Notes under the pieces: model-generated | The model's database searches: none | What the model was told of the DNA's origin: nothing | What the model saw: the letters and a program-made list of their open reading frames with translations, nothing else | Shown: positions 28,601 to 36,403 of the stretch, in pieces | How the letters are laid out: every line of letters starts with the position of its first letter | Numbering within the stretch: position 1 is the first letter of the stretch | Assembly (NCBI GenBank): GCA_964615145.1 | Contig: CAZTOP010000006.1 | Coordinates: 1 to 64,000 of the forward strand | Direction of reading: 5' to 3' | DNA length: 64,000 bases | From: CAIVPM01 sp964615145 | GTDB lineage: Bacteria > Bacteroidota > Bacteroidia > Chitinophagales > Chitinophagaceae | Translations under genes and position numbers: made by a program

Positions 28601-29629
28601 AGAACTTATTCCACCACTAGTAATGCTGTAATCTACATTTAAGGTTCCCGGAACACTCCATATATAATTAGTGTTACCGCCTTGTGTTGTGTATGTTACA
28701 CTAGAATTTAGAGGTGTGGTTGCAAAGGGGGTTGTTGTAAATGTTGGGGATGCTCCTGAATTCACAGTTATCGCTCCAGATACATTACTTGTAGTATTAC
28801 AACCTGTACCTGTACTAGCTATACAATAATAGTATAAAGTACCAACAGACGCAGTAGATGGTGTATAAGTTGCAGTTTGTCCACCATTTGCACTTCCAAC
28901 ACTTGTGCCTCCTGTATTAGAAGCTGTAGTATTACTATACCATTGATAGGTTAACCCTGTTCCGCTGGCAGTAATTGACAAATTGGTTGGGGTAGCATTT
29001 TGACATAATGTTTGAGTGCTTCCAGATGGGTGTACAGAAATTGATGGGGCTGTGCAATTTGCTGCCAAATACACATCAATTTGACTTATTCTAATTGTAA
29101 CACTACTAGAAGCGGAAGGAGAACAAGCTTTACCTCTAACTAGTATTGCAAAATATGTACCTGAAGGAGGAGTATAAGTAAACGCAGTGTGTGTAGTAGT
29201 TGAATTTCCAGCTTGCATTTCACAAGAGCTTATTGAAACACTTGCAGAACCCATAGCTGTAGAAGTAGCATTATAACCAACGTAAGGAGTCGCAGCACTA
29301 CCAGCAGTATTTGAAGCATAGGTTATAACAATATGGTCAATAGCGGCAGTTGTTGAAGTGATAGTTATAGCATCATTTGAGGTACTATTTAAAACAGGTG
29401 TTCCATTACTATTATTCAATTGAACGTAGTTGGGTGTACCAGTAACACCTTGAGTTCCAATCTGAGAAATAGTAATTCCAGCACCTGTTTTAAGGGTACT
29501 AGCTGCTGCAGCATTTGCATAAGTAGTTATGTCAGCTGACCCAAAAGTCAAATCTTGTGCATTTGCATTAAAAACTGAGAGTAGCGTAATAATAATTACG
29601 CCTAGAATTTTTGTAATTCTTGTTTTCAT
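22691..29629 (-). CDS. Giant secreted surface protein with T9SS type A tail
   Basis: The product is 2312 residues from the ATG at 29629, where MKTRITKILGVIIITLLSVFNANAQ (residues 1-25 by reading) gives a clean signal peptide. The frame is open 25 codons further upstream, but that part would bury the signal. The mature protein is rich in Ser, Thr, Gly and Asn. An Ig-like domain (around 190-290) precedes long stretches of short beta repeats of beta-helix character. A fibronectin type III-like domain lies near 1050-1150, and more repeats follow. Two adjacent Ig-like copies (around 1790-1970, each with YQWKRN and ICQT or VCQT) are followed by further Ig-like segments. The last 75 residues form a type A sorting domain (WTMYPNPAKSFLNI to KKLVVE). 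It should be exported by T9SS to the surface, probably as an adhesin or scaffold. No catalytic motif is visible. Confidence 0.85.
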   Translation of the reverse strand: MKTRITKILGVIIITLLSVFNANAQDLTFGSADITTYANAAAASTLKTGAGITISQIGTQGVTGTPNYVQLNNSNGTPVLNSTSNDAITITSTTAAIDHIVITYASNTAGSAATPYVGYNATSTAMGSASVSISSCEMQAGNSTTTHTAFTYTPPSGTYFAILVRGKACSPSASSSVTIRISQIDVYLAANCTAPSISVHPSGSTQTLCQNATPTNLSITASGTGLTYQWYSNTTASNTGGTSVGSANGGQTATYTPSTASVGTLYYYCIASTGTGCNTTSNVSGAITVNSGASPTFTTTPFATTPLNSSVTYTTQGGNTNYIWSVPGTLNVDYSITSGGISSTDNTVTLTWLTAGSKTVTVGYSSNGCASASPASNTTTVSSSVFYNKPNTDVTFVSNWGTNTDGTGSAPSNFTDAGQTFFLYNNGATMSTSWSVQGAGSVLAIGDGTNALTFNATQTFDATILRVRNNATLRIHSSTIPTFETLFSGSTVDYAGTSQSVTPTSYSNLTISGTGTTFSGTTNISGVFTPGAATASSGTIVLNGTSNSQIIPAFSYNNLTIAGGVNGKQTNGNISVAGVLTMNNSFTVVNGSAFTLGSTASMTSVASTTLTVNGTFEIQQNSVTFNAGSGSITVAAGGTFKMSGTVPNNALAFTNVNFTTGIGAAGSTLYLATLGCPRLPSSTFSGNVTYDLQTSTGTVNILNTTPINITGNMNIIGTGGVIITQASGGSPRSLVVSGNLNMSGAARFDVSANGSTGACALTVNGNINIAGSNDTLYTSNTSSTGGTGTINVLGNLNHTAGVLGRSSTSAASGTIAFTGTGASQDISTIGITSNTNVTLNNTNGARLLTNLFVGSTLTLTSGKLRTNGFSVVMTGTTSTISGPSFGALATSYIAVCDAGGTTSTTGGLTIQSIGTSGRTTAVTFPVGPNTTSYNPVTVTNSSTAVDYTVRVNTTAFAGTTSDSTVQRTWNIQPASGTPSSIIGLQWNGTGEGTHFVRTSASVAHYNTGTSSVDVSSPAGAASGTDPYTLTSGATAFTIFGDFGLIPGVIVPAVEPTVQVSAVSVTPANTTMSINWTPGDGTNSIVLIKQATVVNGSPVDGISYTDGGAVFGSGSQIGTGNYVVYTGTGSSVTVTGLTTGTTYYVAVFSFNGNNGTENYLTTTAATTNGTTTTPTYYYVGGAGSSSNTFATANMWATSLNGTPLAAFTPSNTDVFVFDGSNLGGGYTDSVTIAPISSTTTLGKLILLNNAKVNIVAGGTRTMNIGNSAYSTNTTVISVPSGSKLYISGSATAINLASNSSANISGSFYLGNGSGNSTLIPNASGSFVTVNNGAYFETNLSSSSTNPFGSSGTNLVTFASGATYKHTKASDVFGGAGASVVSFSSGSTFWYANTSNSTAQTLSGRSFGNVIVEANWSPSAGSAGFTMYNYSMPTSGYTLTIAETGANNHLKGNVNIANGATLKFNPGSTSTLYFSGTTLQTITNNGTWSINSTNINTGNDQNFVVSNTAGVAYAGTGTTGIAGLAGTSFTVNNGCNLEMSSGSLNLQGGTLILNGTISRTSGNIIGVTTGSTVNITGLSSLPSNIFRNDSIRILTINRPSGLSLSGDIKVVTTLNLTSGVVSTGSNNLILLAGATVVKGTGWVNGNLRKNVSTGSNVARTFEIGDATNYTPVSLVFSSVSTAGDLSLKTVGAISSQSNIATAPVSTSAYINRYWSLSSVNTLTFTNYKANFNFVASDIVGGATSSSVVMAKYLSSWTKSTPISIATYTDSVNNLTSFGDVILANDCITVTPTISINSTSTTFCTGSSATFTANITNGGSSPSYQWKRNSNNIGTNSNTLTLFDTDVTNGDVITCVLTSNNVCQTAATTTSNGLTLIVGGTVTPSISISTASNTVCSGSNVNFSANATNGGTAPVYQWKRNNANVAVGSSVTFLAGTLNDGDIISCVLTANNICQTTATAFSNSIQLTVIPSPSIQPIKNSAGTTITSTTMCNIGSILRYYCSTQNGVWSSNSPGIASVDNKGIITANSNGLATISYSITSVNGCVSSSSLDVRVAQEATPNPISGVNSICVGNTTSLATSSTGGVWSSVNNRGTINLSGVFTGVNAGAGEVRYTTTNVYSCSAYVSYPVTVNAIPNIPTINYASGTTNPQSGAPSGSFCVGRVFTVVGTPSGGAWTSTGVASITNGGIVTINAVGAGSIKYTYTTPAGCFSSRTIGGSGYSCAARGVVGDSQSSMVNSQWTMYPNPAKSFLNINVETLVGNGNIVITDLYGKTIRTQNLSMGTNTINIANLSKGLYFVSTITNEGKTTKKLVVE

Positions 29630-30185
29630 ATATGTAGTTTTTATTAATAAATAAAAAATAGACGGAAGTGCATTATTGCACTTTGGTAGGTATTTTGTTT
29701 TCATAAAGCATCTAGAATTTGTGGCAATAATTCTATAAAATCGTGCTGTAAAGTTATTGAATGCTTCCTTTAAAACTTTGCGAAGTGTGCAAACGCTGCC
29801 GGCAACGTATGCGATATTTTTAGCAAAACCTAACTATAATTTCAGATTTAAGCTGAAATACATAAAAGGGCTATTTTAAAAAATGAAATATTAAAAAAAT
29901 GTAATAACACCTCAATTTCTATTACTTTTAAAATTTATTATCTCAACTTCAATTTTATGTGCCAAAGTTGTAAATTTATTAACTAATTTTTTTGGTAAAA
30001 AAAAATTCATTTACAGTAGAATAGATAAAATTTTTTATTAAATATTGTAGTACAAATAAATATTTTTAATAAATTGATTTATAATGATTTATAAATATTA
30101 TTTTTATTATTAAATAAAATAAATAAGATGTAAATTGCACAAAAAAATATGAAAAGTAGCCGAATAATTAAATAAAATAATATTT
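29630..30185. other. Divergent intergenic region with a GC-rich palindrome
   Basis: No gene is seen in these 556 bases between the divergent T9SS and WbqC-like genes. The sequence is very AT-rich, with a purely A/T low-complexity part near 30040-30130. The exception is a small GC-rich patch at 29780-29813 that forms a palindrome, and a minor ATTTCAG/CTGAAAT hairpin (29839-29845 with 29853-29859). Both promoters should lie here, but no convincing -7 box was identified. Confidence 0.5.
29789..29812. promoter_or_regulatory. Imperfect 24-bp palindrome centred on GCCGGC
   Basis: The two 12-base halves, meeting between 29800 and 29801, match as inverted copies at 10 of 12 positions. The left half starts GCAAACG and the centre is GCCGGC. 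In such AT-rich surroundings this looks like a regulator operator. It lies about 160 bases upstream of the start of the 2312-residue protein and about 370 bases before the WbqC-like gene. Confidence 0.4.
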
Positions 30186-30794
30186 ATGATTTATAGCATT
30201 GATTTACATTATTTTGCAAGTGTCAATTATTATAAAAAAATAATAATGGGACACACACTAAATCTCAATTTAAATGGACAATATGTAAAAGGTGGAAATT
30301 TAAATAAATGTAAAATTGCAGGAGCAAATGGCATATTAAATCTGTCAATTCCAATTGTTGGAGGCAGAAACCAAAAAGCATCGATTGGAGATTTGCTTAT
30401 ATGTTATGAGAAAGATTGGCAATCACAACACTTGAAATCTATTAAGTCCTGTTACGGCAATGCTCCTTTTTACCAATATTACTACCCTATTATTGAGGAG
30501 TTAATTTTGATTAAATTTTCAAAATTGTACCAGTTAAACTTAGAAATAACTAATAAAATATTAAAATTATTAAAGAAAAATATTTCAATAAACATTGATA
30601 ATAAATATATAGTAAATTATAACGATATATTATTCTCAAAATATAATTTAAAAAATAATACTCAAATTAATAATCCAAATGCCTATTATCCACAAGTTTT
30701 TGAAGACCGGCTAGGGTTTATTCCAAACTTAAGTATCATAGACTTGTTAATGTGTATAGGACCAGAAAGTAATAATTACTTGCAAAAAACTTAA
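30186..30794 (+). CDS. WbqC-like family protein
   Basis: The 202-residue protein matches the WbqC-like family, named from polysaccharide O-antigen clusters. Characteristic parts are the opening IDLHYFASVNYYKKII, NKCKIAGANGILNLSIPI with a basic GGRNQK, and the signature DWQSQHLKSIKSCYGNAPFYQYY. The family is common in Bacteroidota and is thought to take part in building amino-sugar or polysaccharide precursors, but its reaction is not established. The upstream ATG at 30186 fits family alignments better than the internal ATG at 30246. It is followed after 55 bases by a T9SS type B gene in the same direction. Confidence 0.85.
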   Translation: MIYSIDLHYFASVNYYKKIIMGHTLNLNLNGQYVKGGNLNKCKIAGANGILNLSIPIVGGRNQKASIGDLLICYEKDWQSQHLKSIKSCYGNAPFYQYYYPIIEELILIKFSKLYQLNLEITNKILKLLKKNISINIDNKYIVNYNDILFSKYNLKNNTQINNPNAYYPQVFEDRLGFIPNLSIIDLLMCIGPESNNYLQKT

Positions 30795-30849
30795 ACTTAC
30801 TAAGCATTAAATGGTCAGTTAAGACTAAATTGCGTGGCTATTATAAACA

Positions 30850-33800
30850 ATGAAGAAAATACTATTTTTTACGCTATTTCTTACTATTTCTTCCAACTTA
30901 CTTTGTCAAGATTATTCAAATAAAGGTAAAGAATTTTGGATTGCATATTCATCGCATATCGATGCTACATCATCTGTAATGGGTATATACATAACATCAG
31001 ATAAAAACGCATCTGGAAACATTCAAATTAACGGCACTAGTATTCCTTTTTCTGTAACAGCCAAACAAATAACAAGAAAATTTATTGGTTCTGGTTCTGG
31101 ATTTGATGGAAGCAATAATTATGTGTATCTTGATATGCAAGATGGTATTAAAACAAACGGAGCTATACACATAACTTCAGATATTCCTATTGTAGTTTAT
31201 GCACACATTATTCGTTCTGCTCGTTCGGCAGCTACATTAGTTTTGCCAACACAAGTTTTGGGAACAGAATATATTGTACCTAGCCACGAAAGTTCTGGTG
31301 GAAATCCTGGTACTGAACAGCAAGGTATAGGCTTGTTTTCAGTTGTAGCTACGCAAGCCAATACTGTAATTGAAGTTACACCAACAATAGCAGGTCGTGC
31401 AGGAAAGCCAGCAAAAACACCCTTTCAAGTTACATTGGCAAATCCAGGAGATTGTTATCAATTTCACGGTGTTCAAAATGCCGATATTTCCGGAACAACC
31501 GTAAAGTCAATTTCAACTTCCACAACAGGCTGTAAACCAATTGCAGTTTTCTCTGCCACAACCTGGAGTGCATTTGATTGTAGTAATTCATCTGGTGGAG
31601 ACAATTTGTATCAAGAGCTTTTTCCAGTAAGATCCTGGGGAAAACAATTTATTACAGCTCCATTTAAAAACAGAAACTATGATATCTACAGAATTTATGT
31701 AAAGGATACTTCAACAGTTGTAATGCTCACTGATAATGGTGTTACACAAACTATGGGTGGTGCACAATACCATCCAAACGGAAAATTTTATGAGCATAAA
31801 ACCAGTAATCCTATATACATTTCAGCGGATAAGCCTATTTCTGTTCTAGAGTATATCACATCAACTACCTGCAAAACTGGATGCCAGACAAATAGCAACA
31901 CATCTTCTTGCTATTCAGATCCAGAAATGGTGTTACTAAATCCAATTGAACAAACTTTAAAAGACGTAACTTTTTTTTCAGCCCATCAAAACTTTGTACC
32001 AAGCGGGCAATCAAATGTAGTACTGCACTTTGTAAATATAATTATTAGCAATAATTTTAAGAGTACTGTAAAAATTGATGGAGCTAGTCCTAAAGGTACA
32101 TTTGTAAGTATTCCATCAACCAACTACTCATATTTACAAGAAGATTTAACAGCGTCATCTGCTACCAATCCAGTACACAATATTACTGCTGATACTGGCT
32201 TTTCTGCTATTGTTTATGGTTATGGACAAGTAGAAAGTTATGGTTATAATGGAGGAACAAATATTGTTGATTTATATCAATATGTAACACTTCAAAATCA
32301 GTATGCCACAGTTAACTTCCCTGCAACCTGTAAAAACACACCTTTTAATTTCTCAATTACACTACCTTATCAACCATTGAAAATGAGCTGGGATTTTTAT
32401 AGCTCTCCTAATCTTTCCCCAAATAACCCTTATACCAATAATGCTCCTGTATATGATAGCACATTTGTAAAAGATGGCAAAAACCTTTTCGTTTATAAGA
32501 TTCCCGGAACATATATTTTTAATCAAATTGGTACATATAATGTAAAAGTTACAGTTAATAACCCTTCAAGTGATGGTTGTATTGGAGATCAAGAGATATA
32601 CTACCAAGTAGAGGTTTATGACCCACCAATTGCTAATTTTAACATTAATACCAATGGATGCACAAGTTCACCTGCAAACTTTAATGATAATTCACAAACT
32701 TTTGGCAGAACTACAATTAAGTGGATTTGGGATTTTGGAGATGGTACAAAAGATAGTATTGCTAATCCAACAAAAAATTATATAATAGGTGGAAGTATTC
32801 CTGTTAAATTATCTATTATAACAGATGTAGGATGTATAGCAGATACTGTAAAAAATATTGAAATTGCAATACCTCCAACTGCAAAATTTGGCTTATCTAA
32901 ACCTTATGTATGTTCCAATCAGGCTATTATTATCAAAGATTCATCTAGCATTACTGCACCTAACAGCATTGCAAAATGGTACTGGGATTTTGGAAATGGA
33001 AGAAAAGATACCTCGTTAGTTAGCAACAATTTTTCAATTACTTATACCGATACAGGAACTTATATTATAACATTGTGGGTTGAATCAAATTCGGGTTGTA
33101 AAAGCCAATTATTTATCAAAAAAATTCAAGTAACAGCGGTCCCTAAAGTTGATTTTAGTTTGCCGAAAGTTTGTTTGGATGATGTATTTGCACAATTTTA
33201 TGATTCATCAAAAATTATAGATAATTCACAAAACCTATTTACCTATGTTTGGAATTTTGGAGATGCTTTATCTACTTCAACCAACAACAGCTCTATTTTA
33301 AAAAATCCAACACATAAATACACTGATACTGGAACCTATCAGGTGAAGTTATTGGTAACAAGTAAAGATTTTTGTTCAGATTCATTAACTCAAAATTTTA
33401 CTGTTAATGGCTCCACACCTAATGCAAATTTTACAGTTTTAAATGCATCTAATCTTTGCAGTAATGATTCTGTAAGAATTCAAAACTCATCCTCAGTAAA
33501 TTTTGGAACTGTAACAAAGCTTGAAATTGAATGGGATACTGCAAATAATCCATTGCATAAAACAATAGACAATAATCCCACTTCCAATAAAATATATTCA
33601 ACTATTTACAGTGCGTTCACTTCCCCTGCATCAAAAATTGTGTATATAAAAATGTACTCGTATTCTGGCATAAGCTGTGTTAATACTAAAACTATAGCCA
33701 TTACTTTACATCAAAAGCCAGACATTCAATTTTTAAATATTCCAAGTATTTGCAATAACGCCAATGCTAAACTTATTACACAGGCTACAGAAGTTAGTGG

Positions 33801-35250
33801 TGCTTTAGGAACTGGTATTTTTAGTGGTGCAGGAATTGTAAACTCAACCTCAGGCTTATTTAATCCATCCACACTATCACCAAACTCCTATTCAATTAAA
33901 TATACTTTTACCACAAGCAATTACGCCTGTATCGATTCGGCAAGAAAAAACATAACAGTTCTACCGTCGCCAACAACGAAGTTTGGAGTTAATTCTCCCA
34001 ACTGTGAAAAAAGTAACATTTCATTTATTGACAGCTCTTTGGCTAATATTGGAAATATTATTAAATGGAATTGGAATTTTGGCAATAATGATTCGATAGC
34101 TTTAACAAACGGTCTCCCTTTTACATATCAATACAACAATGCTAACATTTATTCTGTTCAACTAAAAATCATTACTGATAGCGGCTGTATAGGCACTGTT
34201 TCAAACAACATTAAAGTAAATTACCTTCCCAAAGTAAATTTTGTTTTACCATCAATATGTCTTCCAAATGGGCTAGGTAAGTTTGTCGATAGTACCACTA
34301 TTACCGATGGTAGTAATAATTTTAGTTACCTATGGAATTTTGGTGATAAAAACGATACAACAAGTTCTGTACTTCAAAATCCTATTCATCAATATACCGA
34401 TACAACACCAGTAAACATTAAACTCATTGTTACTAGTAAAGAGGGTTGCAAAGATTCATTAACCAAGAAATTAGTAAATATTTTTCCTCAACCAAAAGCT
34501 AAATTTGAATTAGCTCCAGATTCATCAATTTGTTTTGGAGACAGGTTGCAATTTACCGACTATAGTAATGGACTTACAAGCCAAATAAAACAATGGATTT
34601 GGGATTTGGGTTTTGGATATACATCAAATCAAAAAAATCCTAGTCAAACATACCTTGATTCAGGAATAACCAATGTAACACTTCACATCATAAATGAGCA
34701 AAATTGTATTAGTGATACTTTCAAAAAAACAATTATTGTAAATTCTTATCCAATAATACAATTACCTACTACTGCAAACTTTTTACAAGGTGGTTTATTA
34801 ACAATAAAGCCGATTTATTCTTACGGTAATAACCTAAGTTTTTTATGGACTCCAAATGAATTTATGGTTAGTGATACTGTTTTGAATGCACAAGTATTTC
34901 CTGAAGAAGATAAAAGATATTTCTTAAAAGTAACAGGTGCCGGAGGATGTTCAGACACAGCTAGTGTGAATGTTATAGTTTTAAAACTACCAAAAATTCC
35001 AAACGTTTTTTCGCCTAATAGTGATGGCATTAATGATACTTGGGTTATTGAACACTTGGAAAGTTATCCAGGATGTACTATTCAGGTTTTTGATAGATAT
35101 GGAAGGCAAGTTTATTCATCTTTTGGATATACAAAAAATTGGGATGGAAAACACAATGGAAACTTGTTACCAACAGGAACATATTACTACATAATTGACC
35201 CTAAAAATGGCAGACAAAAACTTAGTGGAAGCGTAACTATTTTAAGATAG
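30850..35250 (+). CDS. IgGFc-module/PKD surface protein with T9SS type B tail
   Basis: This 1466-residue protein starts with a signal peptide ending near LLCQ. An IgGFc-binding-like module follows (about 22-485): NKGKEFWIAYSSHID, HITSDIPIVVYAH, SAATLVLPTQVLG and a closing VYGYGQVESYGYNGGTN. From about 588 to 1290, a series of PKD-type beta-sandwiches carries the repeated WxFGDG, WDFGNG or WNFGD turn. The last 90 residues form the gliding-motility-associated C-terminal domain (IPNVFSPNSDGINDTWVIE to GSVTILR), the type B T9SS signal. It is expected on the cell surface as an adhesin. Despite the domain name, nothing shows that it binds antibody. It is one of three paralogues in this window. Confidence 0.9.
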   Translation: MKKILFFTLFLTISSNLLCQDYSNKGKEFWIAYSSHIDATSSVMGIYITSDKNASGNIQINGTSIPFSVTAKQITRKFIGSGSGFDGSNNYVYLDMQDGIKTNGAIHITSDIPIVVYAHIIRSARSAATLVLPTQVLGTEYIVPSHESSGGNPGTEQQGIGLFSVVATQANTVIEVTPTIAGRAGKPAKTPFQVTLANPGDCYQFHGVQNADISGTTVKSISTSTTGCKPIAVFSATTWSAFDCSNSSGGDNLYQELFPVRSWGKQFITAPFKNRNYDIYRIYVKDTSTVVMLTDNGVTQTMGGAQYHPNGKFYEHKTSNPIYISADKPISVLEYITSTTCKTGCQTNSNTSSCYSDPEMVLLNPIEQTLKDVTFFSAHQNFVPSGQSNVVLHFVNIIISNNFKSTVKIDGASPKGTFVSIPSTNYSYLQEDLTASSATNPVHNITADTGFSAIVYGYGQVESYGYNGGTNIVDLYQYVTLQNQYATVNFPATCKNTPFNFSITLPYQPLKMSWDFYSSPNLSPNNPYTNNAPVYDSTFVKDGKNLFVYKIPGTYIFNQIGTYNVKVTVNNPSSDGCIGDQEIYYQVEVYDPPIANFNINTNGCTSSPANFNDNSQTFGRTTIKWIWDFGDGTKDSIANPTKNYIIGGSIPVKLSIITDVGCIADTVKNIEIAIPPTAKFGLSKPYVCSNQAIIIKDSSSITAPNSIAKWYWDFGNGRKDTSLVSNNFSITYTDTGTYIITLWVESNSGCKSQLFIKKIQVTAVPKVDFSLPKVCLDDVFAQFYDSSKIIDNSQNLFTYVWNFGDALSTSTNNSSILKNPTHKYTDTGTYQVKLLVTSKDFCSDSLTQNFTVNGSTPNANFTVLNASNLCSNDSVRIQNSSSVNFGTVTKLEIEWDTANNPLHKTIDNNPTSNKIYSTIYSAFTSPASKIVYIKMYSYSGISCVNTKTIAITLHQKPDIQFLNIPSICNNANAKLITQATEVSGALGTGIFSGAGIVNSTSGLFNPSTLSPNSYSIKYTFTTSNYACIDSARKNITVLPSPTTKFGVNSPNCEKSNISFIDSSLANIGNIIKWNWNFGNNDSIALTNGLPFTYQYNNANIYSVQLKIITDSGCIGTVSNNIKVNYLPKVNFVLPSICLPNGLGKFVDSTTITDGSNNFSYLWNFGDKNDTTSSVLQNPIHQYTDTTPVNIKLIVTSKEGCKDSLTKKLVNIFPQPKAKFELAPDSSICFGDRLQFTDYSNGLTSQIKQWIWDLGFGYTSNQKNPSQTYLDSGITNVTLHIINEQNCISDTFKKTIIVNSYPIIQLPTTANFLQGGLLTIKPIYSYGNNLSFLWTPNEFMVSDTVLNAQVFPEEDKRYFLKVTGAGGCSDTASVNVIVLKLPKIPNVFSPNSDGINDTWVIEHLESYPGCTIQVFDRYGRQVYSSFGYTKNWDGKHNGNLLPTGTYYYIIDPKNGRQKLSGSVTILR

Positions 35251-35306
35251 TATATTCATTATTTTTTAAAATTATATTGCATTAAGTTATCTCCGTTCAA
35301 ATATTT

Positions 35307-35358
35307 TTTACGCAACATTAACCGGCATTGCGTAAATTGCATCGTATTTATAACATTG
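35307..35358 (+). promoter_or_regulatory. lacI-type gene promoter with overlapping inverted repeat
   Basis: TTTACGCAA (35307-35315) and TTGCGTAAA (35328-35336) are perfect inverted copies with a 12-base spacer containing AACCGGC. The right arm includes the TTG (35328-35330) that sits 20 bases before the -7 variant TAACATTG (35351-35358), which ends 19 bases before the ATG. An operator over the -33 element suggests that the LacI-type regulator controls its own gene. Confidence 0.6.
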
Positions 35359-35377
35359 CAAACCTAATATTCTTTTT

Positions 35378-36400
35378 ATGAGATTTGAAGCCGTTACAAT
35401 TAAAGATATTGCAAAAGAGCTAGGATTATCCACCTCTACAGTTTCAAGAGCATTAAGAGACAGCTACGAAATAAGTTCAGAAACTAAAAAAATAGTTTTA
35501 GAATATGCAAAAAAAATCAATTATCGCCCCAACCCTATTGCATTAGGTTTAAAAGAAAGAAGAACAAGAAGTATTGGTGTAGTTGTTTGTGAAATTGCAA
35601 ATAGCTTTTTTTCACAAGCTATCAATGGAATGGAATCTGTGGCATATAGCAAAGGCTACAATGTAATGATATCTCAAAGCCATGAATCGGTAGAGCGAGA
35701 AATGTTCGATTTACAATATTTAGCATCCCGTTCAATTGATGGTTTAATTATTTCTGTATCTACAGAAACCAAGGACTTTGCATTTCTTCAAGATTTACGT
35801 CGACGTGGAATGCCAATAGTTTTTTATGATAGAGTTGTTAATGAAATTGATACTCATAAAGTAGTTGTAGATAATGTACAAAGTGCATTTGATGCTACCA
35901 GACATTTAATTAAAAAAGGTCATAGAAGAATTGCACATATAGCAAATGCCGAGAATTTATCTATCAGTAAAGATAGAATACAAGGTTACTTAAAAGCCTT
36001 AACAAGTTTTGGAATTACACCAGATGAGAAACTAATAAAACATTGTGCTCACGGGGGTTTGGTTCAACAAGAAGTTGAAGATGTGATGAATTATTTTTAT
36101 AAAATGAAAGAAAAACCAACAGCTGTTTTTACAGCTGCTGACAAATTAACCACTGGTGTATTAAAATACTTGCACGCAAAAAAGAAAAAGGTGCCGAAAG
36201 ACATGGCAATTGTTGGATTTTCAAATTCAGATTTATGTGATTTATTAAACCCACCACTTACTGTGATTAGACAGCCTGCCTATGAAATGGGAAAACAAGC
36301 AATGCAGTTGTTACTAGAAATGGTGGAGAGTAAAAGACCTATAACCGAATTCAAAACTGTAAAACTCAATGCGGAGTTAATTTCCAGAGATTCTGCATAG
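35378..36400 (+). CDS. LacI family transcriptional regulator
   Basis: The 340-residue protein has an N-terminal LacI helix-turn-helix (VTIKDIAKELGLSTSTVSRALRDS, residues 6-29) and hinge (NPIALGLKERRTRSIGVVV). A periplasmic-binding-protein-like sensor domain runs to the end, with SIDGLIISVS, GHRRIAHIAN, AVFTAADKLTTGVL and IVGFSNSDLCDLLNPPLTVI. Such regulators bind a sugar or related metabolite and control catabolic genes. The likely targets are its own promoter, where an inverted repeat lies, and perhaps the susC-susD pair 1 kb away. The latter is inference. The gene converges on pdxJ with a 3-base gap. Confidence 0.93.
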   Translation: MRFEAVTIKDIAKELGLSTSTVSRALRDSYEISSETKKIVLEYAKKINYRPNPIALGLKERRTRSIGVVVCEIANSFFSQAINGMESVAYSKGYNVMISQSHESVEREMFDLQYLASRSIDGLIISVSTETKDFAFLQDLRRRGMPIVFYDRVVNEIDTHKVVVDNVQSAFDATRHLIKKGHRRIAHIANAENLSISKDRIQGYLKALTSFGITPDEKLIKHCAHGGLVQQEVEDVMNYFYKMKEKPTAVFTAADKLTTGVLKYLHAKKKKVPKDMAIVGFSNSDLCDLLNPPLTVIRQPAYEMGKQAMQLLLEMVESKRPITEFKTVKLNAELISRDSA

Positions 36401-36403
36401 TTA

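Noticed and set aside
29630..29704. 25-codon N-terminal extension of the 2312-residue protein
   Set aside because: It would place a normal cleavable signal peptide inside the protein. The ATG at 29629 gives the expected exported form.
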